A stretch of DNA of 64,000 nucleotides, from positions 310,001 through 374,000 of the forward strand of contig JANNCV010000044.1 in assembly GCA_031386985.1 (NCBI GenBank). The letters run 5' to 3'. This DNA is from JANJUB01 sp031386985. GTDB lineage: Bacteria; Armatimonadota; Fimbriimonadia; Fimbriimonadales; Fimbriimonadaceae. The notes under the pieces were generated by a model. It made no database searches. It was not told the origin of the DNA and saw nothing but the letters and a program-made list of their open reading frames with translations. A program made the translations under genes and the position numbers. Positions 42,526-51,020 of the stretch are shown one piece after another (the first letter of the stretch is position 1; each line of letters begins with the position of its first letter).

Positions 42526-43590
42526 ATGATCGAAAAGCTCCGCGAGATTGAGAGGCGGTTCAGTAGTATCGAGGAACAGCTTCAAGACCCCGCCGTGGTC
42601 ATGCAGCCAAAGGAACTCCAACGACTGGGTAAAGCTCGCGCTGAGATATCTTCAATTGTCGAAGTTATCCGGCGTTACGAGGTGTTGCGTAAAGACTACG
42701 CTGACGCCGAGGCGCTACTGAGCGACCCCGAAATGAAAGAACTGGCACAGGCCGAGTTTGAGGTTCTAAAGGAGCAAATCCCCGCCATCGAGGAAGAGCT
42801 GAGGCTCATGCTTATCCCCAAGGACCCCGATGATGAAAAGTCCGTGATCGTGGAAGTTGAGCCCGGCGCCGGCGGCGATGAAGCGGCTTTATTTGCCAAC
42901 GAACTCTTTCGCTTGTACCTTCGATATTGCGAGCGGCGTAAATGGAAGACCGAGATCATTGAAAACCAAGAGAGCGGAGTCGGCGGACTAAAAAAGGCGG
43001 TCTTTAAGATTGATGCGAAAGGTGCCTATAGCCAGCTTAAGCACGAGAGTGGCGTTCACCGGGTGCAGCGCGTTCCGGCCACAGAAAGCAGCGGTCGAAC
43101 TCACACATCCACCGCTAAGGTCTCGGTAATGCCCGAAGCCGAAGAGCTTGACGTTGAGATCAAGAGCGATGATCTTGAGATTTCGACCTATTGTTCTAGC
43201 TCGGCTGGTGGCCAGCACATGCAAAAGAACGAGACCGCAATTCGGATTATTCATAAGCCGAGTGGCATTGTTGTAACTTGCCAAGATGAACGCAGCCAGC
43301 TCCAAAACAAGTTCAAGGCGATGGAAGTTTTGCGGGCAAAAATTTACGCAGCTCAAGTAGAAAAGGCCGCCGCCGAGCGTGGCGAAACGCGAAAGAATCA
43401 AATCGGGACCGGCGATCGCTCGGAGAAGATTCGAACTTACAATTTCCCGCAATCAAGAATAACCGATCACCGGATCGGGCTTGATATGCACAATACGGTG
43501 ACGTTTATGGATGGCGATATTCAGGGGATGATTGATGCGCTTATCCAAGAAGATCAAGCCCGAAAGCTTGCCGAGGGTGCCTCGATTTGA
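42526..43590 (+). CDS. prfA: Peptide chain release factor 1
   Basis: Recognises UAA/UAG. 354 residues with the RF1 tripeptide in RVPATESSGRTHTS, the catalytic GGQ in SSAGGQHMQKNETAIR, and the conserved NFPQSRITDHR. RF2 markers are absent. ATG 42526 chosen; a TACAAT box ends 8 nt before it. Divergent from the split-Rad50 operon, with only 42 nt between the starts, so the two share a promoter region. Confidence 0.96.
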   Translation: MIEKLREIERRFSSIEEQLQDPAVVMQPKELQRLGKARAEISSIVEVIRRYEVLRKDYADAEALLSDPEMKELAQAEFEVLKEQIPAIEEELRLMLIPKDPDDEKSVIVEVEPGAGGDEAALFANELFRLYLRYCERRKWKTEIIENQESGVGGLKKAVFKIDAKGAYSQLKHESGVHRVQRVPATESSGRTHTSTAKVSVMPEAEELDVEIKSDDLEISTYCSSSAGGQHMQKNETAIRIIHKPSGIVVTCQDERSQLQNKFKAMEVLRAKIYAAQVEKAAAERGETRKNQIGTGDRSEKIRTYNFPQSRITDHRIGLDMHNTVTFMDGDIQGMIDALIQEDQARKLAEGASI

Positions 43591-43595
43591 GCATA

Positions 43596-43633
43596 GAAAA
43601 GCTCCTAAATCAAATGTGATTTAGGAGCTTTTC
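43596..43633 (+). terminator. Terminator of prfA
   Basis: GAAAAGCTCCTAAATCA pairs perfectly with TGATTTAGGAGCTTTTC (17 bp, loop AATG), just after the prfA stop, with TTTTC at its end. Confidence 0.88.
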
Positions 43634-43666
43634 CTGACGAAGGCGAGACGCCCAGGCCACAGGTCG

Positions 43667-44239
43667 TTATTGCTTAAAAGTTCGCGCTACTGGAGCCGCC
43701 GCCTTAGAAGCAAACTTAGCCGCAAATTCAGCTGGCTTAGCTTGGAAAGCCTTAACGCAGTCGCCGCAACACATGTAGTAGCGAACGCCCTCGTAATCGG
43801 CAAACGCACCAGCCGTAGCGTAGTTCTCAACGCCGTGACCCATCACGACGCAGTGCATAACTTCCTTCTCGGGAGTCTTGCTGAACATCTTCGGCTCGGC
43901 CTTGAATTTGTTCAGGTTGGCTTCGGAAGCGAAGCGATAGCGAACTCCCTTGTAGTCATAAGAGCCCGCGATTTTCTTCTCGTCCAGGCGCAAGCCCGAA
44001 ACGTTGTCAAAAAGGGTGTGACCGATGGTCTTACCCTCGGCGGCCTTGGTGAACTTGGTTGGGTTAGCCTTAAACGAGCCATCGCAGCCGCCACAACAGA
44101 AGCTATAACGAACACCCGCGTAGTCTAAAGCTGCCGTTGGCTTGGCCGGAACGGCACTACCCATAACGGCGCATGATAGGTTATCGCCACCAGCGGCGGA
44201 GGTAAGTATCGAAATCGAAATCAGTAAAGCATTAATCAT
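43667..44239 (-). CDS. Exported protein with three YHS/TRASH-like domains
   Basis: 190 residues. The signal peptide is short (about 1-16). Three repeats of ~50 residues follow. Repeats 1 and 3 carry the metal-binding pattern: CAVMG...YSFCCGGCDGSFKANP and CVVMGHG...YYMCCGDCVKAFQAKP. Repeat 2 (YDYKGVRYRFASEANLNKFKAEP) keeps the fold but has no cysteines. YHS/TRASH domains bind heavy metals such as copper, so a periplasmic metal-binding role is likely. GAGGA precedes the ATG. Confidence 0.85.
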   Translation of the reverse strand: MINALLISISILTSAAGGDNLSCAVMGSAVPAKPTAALDYAGVRYSFCCGGCDGSFKANPTKFTKAAEGKTIGHTLFDNVSGLRLDEKKIAGSYDYKGVRYRFASEANLNKFKAEPKMFSKTPEKEVMHCVVMGHGVENYATAGAFADYEGVRYYMCCGDCVKAFQAKPAEFAAKFASKAAAPVARTFKQ

Positions 44240-44297
44240 TTTTTTGGTCCTCGAGCAATTGCTAGAATGGAGTGTACGCTATCTAGGTTCCAAGAAG

Positions 44298-44334
44298 CAC
44301 AAAAAAAGCCAACGTTTTCGTTGGCTTTTTTGTG
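44298..44334 (-). terminator. Terminator of the second PEP-CTERM gene
   Basis: CACAAAAAAAGCCAACG pairs with CGTTGGCTTTTTTGTG (one bulged A, TTTT loop). On the minus strand it ends in a T-run, right after the 44348 stop. It may also serve the plus strand. Confidence 0.85.
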
Positions 44335-44347
44335 AATATGGGCAGAA

Positions 44348-44992
44348 TTACTTCTTTCGGCGGCGAATGAGAGCGGCAACGCCCAAGCCGAGAGCAGCAA
44401 TTGTGGCCGGCTCTGGTACGGCGGCTCGAGCAGCGATGTTGTCAACAAACATGCTCTGCGGGAAAGCAGTGCCGCCGCCACGGAATCGGATTGATTGGGC
44501 AGTCTGGGTATTTGAAGACCAACCAACGGCTGCATAGCTTGGACCGCTTTGGAGCCCCCAGAAGTTCGTTATGGTGGCCAAAAGGGCACCCGTTCCGTTT
44601 ACGCCAGCATAAACTTCCATGGTCACGGTATCGCTGTCAGCACTGAAGTCTGTCATCTCAAGCTCAACTGCATCGATTGCTTGCGAAAATGTTCCCACGA
44701 ACCAATCATTTGTCGCCGAAGCGAAAAATGGCGAGAGGGCACGGCTATTCCAAGTAAGAGGGAAATTGATCGCAGTGAACGAATCCAAATCGGCAACATC
44801 AAATGCAGACCCCGATGATCGAGTTGTAGCCAGGCTCATTCCTGAATCAAACTCCGTAATGGCGGTATAGCCGCCAGTGTTACCAATCACTTGGCCGGAT
44901 GTTGCCGCGAACTCTTCAAAGTTGAAGAGCGAAAACGCATTGGCTCCCGAACAAACCCCGACAGCACCAATAATAACAACAAGTTTCTTCAT
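44348..44992 (-). CDS. PEP-CTERM sorting-domain exported protein
   Basis: 214 residues: signal peptide (about 1-19, GANA-F), a beta-rich body with regular Asp/Thr/Ser content (FNFEEFAATSGQ, SIRFRGGGTAF), and the sorting signal VPEPATIAALGLGVAALIRRRKK at the end. The body is like the lectin/jelly-roll PEP-CTERM proteins with a TNFW..S segment. Expected exosortase substrate. A TAGAAT-like -10 lies 16 nt before the ATG. Confidence 0.9.
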   Translation of the reverse strand: MKKLVVIIGAVGVCSGANAFSLFNFEEFAATSGQVIGNTGGYTAITEFDSGMSLATTRSSGSAFDVADLDSFTAINFPLTWNSRALSPFFASATNDWFVGTFSQAIDAVELEMTDFSADSDTVTMEVYAGVNGTGALLATITNFWGLQSGPSYAAVGWSSNTQTAQSIRFRGGGTAFPQSMFVDNIAARAAVPEPATIAALGLGVAALIRRRKK

Positions 44993-45099
44993 AACAATTC
45001 CAAATACATTCTATACCGTTTTTGAATCTGAAGGGGCGTTTTTTGACGCAAACCCGCATAATTGCTGGCATAATTTCAGTAATGTTGCAACCTCCAGCC

Positions 45100-46752
45100 T
45101 CAGACGATGGCTTTGCGCGCTATTTTCTCGCCCTTGCCGAGCCCGATCGGTTTTATCGCGACGACACTTTCAGGCTCTAAATCCAAAAGCCTCAACCAAT
45201 CATCTTGAATATCGCTCTTCGGAAAGATCTCGTTCTCGCGATATTCTGCCCGGATCGCTTCCTGAAGGTCATCCAGCATGATTCCGTGATCCTTACCATT
45301 GGACGCGATTGCCCTTTTTATTGCGGTGTCCTTTGAGCGATCAACGATTGACTTGATCAGCGCTCCGCTCACAAGGTCTTTCCAATAGAGAGTTTTGTTA
45401 GAGCCATTTCGGAGCGACACTTTGAGAAACTCGGATTCCTTTAACTCGCTCCAAAGCATTTCAATCGCAGCTTCAATGAGCTCCGTTCGGGCGCAATCTG
45501 CTTCGCCGTGATACTTCTTCAAAAGGCTTGGATCAAATGGCAGGCGGGAGTGCAAGTAGATGCCCATGATCTGAGCCGCTGCTGCCCGATTTGGCCGGTC
45601 TATCTTGATTTTTCGATCAATCCGTTCCGGCCTCAAAATCGCCGGATCAATGTAGTCGGGTCGGTTCGAAGTGAGCATAAGCACCACGTTTTCAAGCGAG
45701 ACCAAACCGTCAAGTTCCGCGCAAAACTGTGGAACCACGGTGTTACTTATGTTCAGCCATTTGCCACTAGAACGGGTTCGCAAAACCGCCTCAGCTTCAT
45801 CCATAAAAATGAAGACTAACCGCCCTTCTTTAGCACGGGCTCGGGCGGTGGCGAAGATTTCGCGCACCATGCGCTCGGTTTCGCCCAGCCACATGTTGAG
45901 AATCTTGGGCCCGCTGATATGCATGAAGTATTCCTTCACCTCATGCCCAACTCTCTGCGAATACTCCTTGGTGAGGTTGTAAGCGGTAGCCTTACCGATC
46001 AGAGTTTTGCCGCACCCCGGCGGGCCATAAAGCAGCATTCCCTTGATCGGTTTTTTGTCATACTGGGCAAAGAGCTCAGGGTGGAGTAACGGGTACTCAA
46101 TCGTTTCCCTGATCAGGGCGATAGCTTTCTCCTGACCACCAACTTGGCTCCACGGGATTTCGGGGATATCTTCGAAGAAGTAATCCCGGGTTTCCTCCTT
46201 TGGAAAGTGCTCGATTGCGAACCTACCGCTTGAATCTAAACGAATTTCATCACTTGCCCGGATCGTTAGCGGATCAACATCGCCACCAACCAGCACGATT
46301 CGACTTTCGCCGCCCGGAGTATCGGAGCCTATTTTTACTCGGCTATCAGCGAGGATCTCGCTCACTCGCAAGAGTGCGCCGTTCTCGGTGGCTGAAGCAA
46401 AGCCAATGATCGCGTAGGCCTCGTTGACACGAATTCGCTGCCCAGGTTTGAGCAATTCTGGCTCGACATTTGGATCAACTGAGGCGACAAACTCAGTATC
46501 TCCAACGGCAATGTGAGCCAGAACTGACTCCTCCGCCCAACTCAGAAAAACTCCGATTCGGTTCGCCGGGGCGGTCAGTTTCTGATAGGCTTCCTGATAG
46601 GCGGCAAGTTCCTTCTCTTGTTCGGATTCCCTTTGATCGTCTCGGGCCATCGAGTCACGGAGAGCCGAGACGTAGCTCGTCAATTTGGCGTTTTCTACGG
46701 GAACAATATCCGCGATTCGATTTAAAATTTCATACGATTCGGAATCTGGCAT
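45100..46752 (-). CDS. Proteasomal AAA ATPase, ARC/Mpa type
   Basis: 550 residues. It has an N-terminal coiled coil (about 30-60), an OB-fold interdomain region (about 65-190), then one AAA module: Walker A LLYGPPGCGKT, pore-loop region with GPKILNMWLGETER, Walker B FIFMDEAEAVLRTR, and SNRPDYIDPAILRPERIDRKI. This is the ARC/Mpa class, which unfolds Pup- or UBact-tagged proteins for the bacterial 20S proteasome. The C-terminus ends KIARKAIV and lacks the Tyr-containing tail used to open the proteasome gate. No prcAB, dop or pafA lies in the window. Confidence 0.88.
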   Translation of the reverse strand: MPDSESYEILNRIADIVPVENAKLTSYVSALRDSMARDDQRESEQEKELAAYQEAYQKLTAPANRIGVFLSWAEESVLAHIAVGDTEFVASVDPNVEPELLKPGQRIRVNEAYAIIGFASATENGALLRVSEILADSRVKIGSDTPGGESRIVLVGGDVDPLTIRASDEIRLDSSGRFAIEHFPKEETRDYFFEDIPEIPWSQVGGQEKAIALIRETIEYPLLHPELFAQYDKKPIKGMLLYGPPGCGKTLIGKATAYNLTKEYSQRVGHEVKEYFMHISGPKILNMWLGETERMVREIFATARARAKEGRLVFIFMDEAEAVLRTRSSGKWLNISNTVVPQFCAELDGLVSLENVVLMLTSNRPDYIDPAILRPERIDRKIKIDRPNRAAAAQIMGIYLHSRLPFDPSLLKKYHGEADCARTELIEAAIEMLWSELKESEFLKVSLRNGSNKTLYWKDLVSGALIKSIVDRSKDTAIKRAIASNGKDHGIMLDDLQEAIRAEYRENEIFPKSDIQDDWLRLLDLEPESVVAIKPIGLGKGEKIARKAIV

Positions 46753-46765
46753 GGAGTCTATATCC

Positions 46766-47662
46766 TTACGACCCCGCGGGCCCTTTCATCGCCCATCGCG
46801 CGTCTTGGGCGGTGTATTCGTCGTAACCCAAAATCTCGTAAAGCTCTTGACGAGTTTTCATTTGATCAAGAATTCCGCTTTGAGTGCCGGTTCGCAGCAG
46901 CTCCTTGTAAGTTGTATCAAGGGATTGCAACATCATCCGAAACGCCGTCATCGGGAAGATCACCATGTTATAGCCCAGATCTCGAAACCGGCTAACAGGA
47001 ATGATCGGAGTCTTGCCAAACTCCGTCATGTTCGCCAGCAAAGGCACGTTCACCGCACTTCGGAAGGCCTCAAACTCCGCTTCGCTTTCCAATCCTTCGG
47101 GGAATATTGCGTCGGCTCCGTTATCGGCATAGCATTTGGCTCTTTCGACCGCCTGATCTAGCCCTTCAACTCCCCGCGCGTCGGTTCTCGCACATATGAT
47201 GAATGAAGAATCGCGCTTTGAATCAACCGCGGCCCGCAGTTTCCTCGCCATTTCCTCCGGCTCGATCACCGCCTTACCATCTAGGTGGCCGCACCGCTTT
47301 GGGCTGACTTGATCTTCCAAATGAATGCCCGCCAGTCCGGCCCGTTCCATCTCGATAACCGTGCGCATCACGTTCGGTGTCTCGCCGAATCCCGTATCGG
47401 CGTCGCTTAGAATAGGAATCGGGGCAACCGAGCAACACTGGGCGGCAATGTTGGCGAGTTCAGTTTGGGTTATCAAGGCGATATCGGGCACACCGAGTGC
47501 ACCGTTGGTGGCTCCCGCCCCGCTCAGATAGAGAGCTTGCGATCCAGCTCGAAAGGCGGTTATAGCCGAAATCCCATTAAAAACCCCCGGCATGGTGACG
47601 ATGTCTTTCGCCATGAGATCGCGGAGGGCTCGACCTGGAGAGTTAAGGGGCGGATTGAGCAT
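46766..47662 (-). CDS. prpB: Methylisocitrate lyase / PEP mutase family
   Basis: 298 residues of the ICL/PEPM family. LSGAGATN and DADTGFG bind metal and substrate. HLEDQVSPKRCGHLDGK carries the KRCGH catalytic loop with the catalytic cysteine. This pattern is typical of 2-methylisocitrate lyase, which makes pyruvate and succinate in propionate catabolism. No prpC or prpD adjacent, so the exact substrate is inferred. The ARC gene starts 13 nt after its stop. Confidence 0.9.
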   Translation of the reverse strand: MLNPPLNSPGRALRDLMAKDIVTMPGVFNGISAITAFRAGSQALYLSGAGATNGALGVPDIALITQTELANIAAQCCSVAPIPILSDADTGFGETPNVMRTVIEMERAGLAGIHLEDQVSPKRCGHLDGKAVIEPEEMARKLRAAVDSKRDSSFIICARTDARGVEGLDQAVERAKCYADNGADAIFPEGLESEAEFEAFRSAVNVPLLANMTEFGKTPIIPVSRFRDLGYNMVIFPMTAFRMMLQSLDTTYKELLRTGTQSGILDQMKTRQELYEILGYDEYTAQDARWAMKGPAGS

Positions 47663-47689
47663 CCTACTATTGTGATTGGTTCTTGCCTT

Positions 47690-48010
47690 TCAATGAACGT
47701 CATCCGGGGCGAGCGGTGCTCGGGCACCATGATAGATTCGATGGATTGTCACGATTTGAGCTTCTTCGTTAACGGCATAGATCACGCGATGCGAGTAGTA
47801 GTTGAACGAACGGTAAGCTGTCCCAAGCTCATCACCTTCCGGGATAACAGCGAACCTGGATGGCATGTCACGGAGTTTTTCAATCTCAACTAAGAGGGTT
47901 CTGAGCCACTTGCTGGCTGCTTCTACAGAACGTTCCTTATCGCGAATGTACTGCGCATACTCCTGGGCATCGAATTTCGCAGGTTCCGTGATTCTAATTT
48001 CATAGGCCAA
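47690..48010 (-). CDS. RelE/ParE-type toxin
   Basis: 106 residues from TTG 48010 (product starting AYEIRITEPAKFD). Helices 1-2 contain AQYIRDKERSVEAASKWL. The C-terminal strands hold AYRSFNYYSHRVIYAVN and IVTIHRIYHGAR, the RelE/ParE core. The start lies inside the antitoxin's last codons, the usual coupling. Likely an mRNA endonuclease or gyrase poison; the sequence does not decide between them. Confidence 0.88.
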   Translation of the reverse strand: MAYEIRITEPAKFDAQEYAQYIRDKERSVEAASKWLRTLLVEIEKLRDMPSRFAVIPEGDELGTAYRSFNYYSHRVIYAVNEEAQIVTIHRIYHGARAPLAPDDVH

Positions 48011-48281
48011 GGTTAGTCCTGATCTCCTCAAAAGCGTCAGTCACATTTTGTACACGACCCTCTCTTACAGCTTGCTCGCTTTCCCGCATCGCCGCGATGA
48101 ATCGGCTATGTTCAAGCTCGTCCACCATCTCCTGATAGGATGTTGCGTCTTGAACCACAACCTCCGCATCGCCGTTCACCGTTAAGGCTATCGGGCATTT
48201 TGAGTCCTTGATCTTTTTGATGTAGGACTTGGCGTTCCGGGTGAAGTCGGTTAGGGAGTGAATGTCAGTGGCTCTAATCAT
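48000..48281 (-). CDS. Phd/YefM-type antitoxin
   Basis: 93 residues. N-terminal DNA-binding half (ATDIHSLTDFTRNAKSYIKKI and ALTVNGDAEVVVQD), C-terminal helical toxin-binding half (EELEHSRFIAAMRESEQAVREGR). Expected to repress its own operon through the palindrome at 48283-48302. Confidence 0.9.
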   Translation of the reverse strand: MIRATDIHSLTDFTRNAKSYIKKIKDSKCPIALTVNGDAEVVVQDATSYQEMVDELEHSRFIAAMRESEQAVREGRVQNVTDAFEEIRTNLGL

Positions 48282-48282
48282 G

Positions 48283-48302
48283 ATAATAACTCATGTTATT
48301 AT
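48283..48302. promoter_or_regulatory. Operator of the Phd/RelE operon
   Basis: ATAATAAC-TCAT-GTTATTAT, a perfect 8-4-8 palindrome directly before the antitoxin ATG. On the minus strand it contains TATAAT, so bound antitoxin would block the promoter. The leader is too short for a clear ribosome site. Confidence 0.7.
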
Positions 48303-48307
48303 ACGTG

Positions 48308-48556
48308 TTATTCCATGATTAGCCGCCGAGTAACGGGATCAAAAATTTCAGGATTCGGCGGGTCGAGTCGAGCAATTGTGATTTCCCGGGCGAACCCTTG
48401 TGAGGTTAGCTCTTCGGTATTCATGAGATGAAAGTGGTCGCTGGGATTGTTTTCAAGCTGCTCAAGATAGCCAATCATCCACCTGATCTCCTCTTCAGTT
48501 AAAAGAAGACAAATCGAGCTTAGCGATGCTTCGCGGTTGTAATCGAGAATTCTCAA
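48308..48556 (-). CDS. Conserved small hypothetical protein (82 aa)
   Basis: 82 residues with an acidic helical start (LLTEEEIRWMIGYLEQL), then HFHLMN and a strand-rich C-terminus (REITIARLDPPNPEIFD). It resembles small bacterial proteins of the form '...LYLLLTPEEA..L...L..L...' with no known function. Lies between the S41 protein and the toxin-antitoxin operon, same direction. Confidence 0.65.
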   Translation of the reverse strand: MRILDYNREASLSSICLLLTEEEIRWMIGYLEQLENNPSDHFHLMNTEELTSQGFAREITIARLDPPNPEIFDPVTRRLIME

Positions 48557-48573
48557 GGCTGAATCTTACTAGG

Positions 48574-50223
48574 TTATTTCTTAATCAAATAAGCCTGAAT
48601 CGCTTCGAATGCCGAATCCAGCCCTAACCGCAAATCCGCAAATGATGGCGGTGCCGGTAAGTCCGGGGCGATCCAGTTTCGGGCATCCATCGGCCAGCTT
48701 CGCTGCCAGTGCAAATCGGAAAGAGAGTAGGTCATTTTTGAGTAAGGCAAGACCCCGAGGACGGACTCTCCCGTGAAATTCGGCGAACTCCCCGAAGGTT
48801 CCCCAACGAACATGACCTCGCAACTTCGCTCGAGGTCCGTTACAAAATTCTGCGCAGCTGAAAACGTGTGCCGACCGGTGATTACAAACAAATGCCCCGG
48901 ACGATTGACCTTCTTGCTCGAAATGATTCCCTTTACGAGCGGGCGACTGAGAAACGTGTTGCCGCCGCCATTCCATCGCGCGTCCACGATCAAGTTCTCA
49001 ACATCGTTAGTCTCGATGAACTGAAACAGCCTTTCTGCGAACTTCATGATCGGCTCATCCGCGATGTTCCGCACCGAGTTGTATTGGAAATAAACGGTCT
49101 TCGTATCGGTCAAGTATTCAAACCAATAAGGCTTGGACCGGTCTTTGATAAAGAGCGGCACTTTGGGAAGAGAAGTCTCGATGCCAACCATATCCTTTGC
49201 GTCTGTTGGGCCCGGCTTGGTGGCCAAGGTCAGGCTAGAAATCTTGCCCGATGTGTCCTCTATCTCATAGGTGATTTCTTTGGTATCTGAAATCCAGCCC
49301 AATCCCTTAAGCAACTCTGCATTTGCAAAATAGCGGGGCGAAATCGCAAGGTCGCTCATCGAGTTGTCCTTCGCGATGTAGGGGCGGCTCGCTTCAAAGG
49401 CTTCCTCGGCATGATGACCGGCAACTTTCAATATCTTGGCACCAAGCAGCGAAGCCCGAGACTTTTCAATCGCGATGATGTGGTAGCCGTCATCGAACTT
49501 GAAAACGGTAAGGGGAACCTGGGCCGCGATCGCTGGATCAAACCCTCTTAAGATCGTATGCCCATCCCCAATCCTCACACTGAGGCGCATAAAGCGCATT
49601 CGGATTTCATGATCGCTTAGCTTTGGAATCTCCCGGTCCAGAGCTTTCACTTCTTGATCCAACTGCTCCTTGGGTGTCTTCTGATAAGGGTTCAAGTGGA
49701 TTCGCCTAAACTCGCGATTATAAAGCCAGAGGTCGTATCGCCACGCCTCATCACGGGTCATTTTGCTTACATCTTTCGTCGCCGCCAACTCTTCCCATTT
49801 CGCGTCTTTGTGAAGCGATTCTAGGTCCTTATCGGTTCGAACATGGTTAAGATCGCGAAAGCCCATGTCAAGCGACTTCTGCAAAGAGGCCATCGCCGCT
49901 TTACTGTCTCCTTTCAACGCGTAAGCACACGCAATATCGTAATGACAATCGGCAAAAATTTTGTTTCCAAATGCGCCAAGCTCAAACACATGCTGGTAGG
50001 CCTCGATTGCCGAATCATAATTCTTGGCTTCCAATCGCTTTTGGGCGAGTTGAAACCAAACATCGCCATCCATGGTGTAAATCTTCACCGCTTTCTCCAG
50101 CGATTCCAAGGTCGAAGCGGATTTTAAGTTGAAGTATTCAATTGAGTTTGCGGTTGAAACGCTGTGGGTTCGAGCGAAAACGGAAGTTGCACACAGGCAA
50201 AGGCAAAGGGAAAGCAGGCGCAT
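48574..50223 (-). CDS. TPR protein with S41 (tail-specific) peptidase domain
   Basis: 549 residues: signal peptide (1-17, VFA), TPR-like helices (about 40-150, WFQLAQKRLEAKNYDSAIEAYQ), then an S41/C-terminal protease-like domain. Active-site region: VDARWNGGG, GRHTFSAAQNFVTDLE with the catalytic Ser, and VGEPSGSSPN. Probably a periplasmic serine peptidase. The PDZ between them is not obvious. A TACACT box ends 6 nt before the ATG. Confidence 0.85.
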   Translation of the reverse strand: MRLLSLCLCLCATSVFARTHSVSTANSIEYFNLKSASTLESLEKAVKIYTMDGDVWFQLAQKRLEAKNYDSAIEAYQHVFELGAFGNKIFADCHYDIACAYALKGDSKAAMASLQKSLDMGFRDLNHVRTDKDLESLHKDAKWEELAATKDVSKMTRDEAWRYDLWLYNREFRRIHLNPYQKTPKEQLDQEVKALDREIPKLSDHEIRMRFMRLSVRIGDGHTILRGFDPAIAAQVPLTVFKFDDGYHIIAIEKSRASLLGAKILKVAGHHAEEAFEASRPYIAKDNSMSDLAISPRYFANAELLKGLGWISDTKEITYEIEDTSGKISSLTLATKPGPTDAKDMVGIETSLPKVPLFIKDRSKPYWFEYLTDTKTVYFQYNSVRNIADEPIMKFAERLFQFIETNDVENLIVDARWNGGGNTFLSRPLVKGIISSKKVNRPGHLFVITGRHTFSAAQNFVTDLERSCEVMFVGEPSGSSPNFTGESVLGVLPYSKMTYSLSDLHWQRSWPMDARNWIAPDLPAPPSFADLRLGLDSAFEAIQAYLIKK

Positions 50224-50318
50224 AACAACAGTGTAGAACTAGGCCAGGCTAGAGTAGGCCTTTTGCACCTTGCAGATTAAACCGTTTTGCGAGGGCTGGT
50301 TCATGTAGACTTCAGGAG

Positions 50319-51020
50319 ATGGGCCGACATCAACTCGTAATCACCGGATTTGAACGGGAGTTTATTGTGGTGGAGCCGACCGAGGGCAAGGAAAGTCTGC
50401 CACCGCTCGTGTTTGCATTTCATGGGCATGGATCCTCCATAGATGGTGCGATGAAGTCTTTGCCGATCGCAAAATATTGGCCTGAAGCTCTGGTGATTTA
50501 TCCGCAGGGACTGCTCACGCCCAGTCGAACCGATCCGGAAGGGAAACGCACAGGTTGGCAGAAGTCACTTGGCGACCAAGACGATCGTGACCTGAAACTT
50601 GTGGATGCCATACTTGCGCAGTTGGACGGCCAATTTGATCCCGCGCGAGTTTACGCAACGGGACACTCTAACGGCGGTAGCTTTTGCTATTTTCTTTGGG
50701 CGGTCCGAAGCGATGTGTTCACTGGTTTTGCTCCATCTGGGAGTTCAGGAACTCGTCTGAAACAGCACCCCGACCGGGAGCGCCGTCCCGTTATTCATAT
50801 TGGCGGGAGAAAGGATTTCGTCGTGCCGTTTGTGAGCCAGGAAAAGGCAATTCAAGCTGTAATAGCCTTCAACGGGTGTGAGATTGGGGGGGAGCTATGG
50901 GACGAATTCACGACCTACTATCCAGGGGAATCGCCAGTAGCCACCTACATAACGAACCGGGGGCATGATTTTCCAGTGATGAGCATCACCATGATGCGAC
51001 GGTTCTTTCAGAAGCCGTAA
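50319..51020 (+). CDS. PHB depolymerase-type esterase (LpqC-like)
   Basis: 233 residues of alpha/beta hydrolase fold: FAFHGHGSS (oxyanion), GHSNGGSFCY (nucleophile Ser), GGRKDFVVPF (acid), RGHDFP (His). Matches the esterase/polyhydroxybutyrate depolymerase group. There is no signal peptide, so it may act on intracellular or surface-independent esters. A TAGACT box ends 7 nt before the ATG. Its 3' end overlaps the opposing gene by 13 nt. Confidence 0.85.
   Translation: MGRHQLVITGFEREFIVVEPTEGKESLPPLVFAFHGHGSSIDGAMKSLPIAKYWPEALVIYPQGLLTPSRTDPEGKRTGWQKSLGDQDDRDLKLVDAILAQLDGQFDPARVYATGHSNGGSFCYFLWAVRSDVFTGFAPSGSSGTRLKQHPDRERRPVIHIGGRKDFVVPFVSQEKAIQAVIAFNGCEIGGELWDEFTTYYPGESPVATYITNRGHDFPVMSITMMRRFFQKP

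Noticed and set aside
45000..47700. Pup or UBact gene near the ARC ATPase
   Set aside because: No short frame ending in Gly-Gly-Glu/Gln with the expected composition was found on either strand around the gene.
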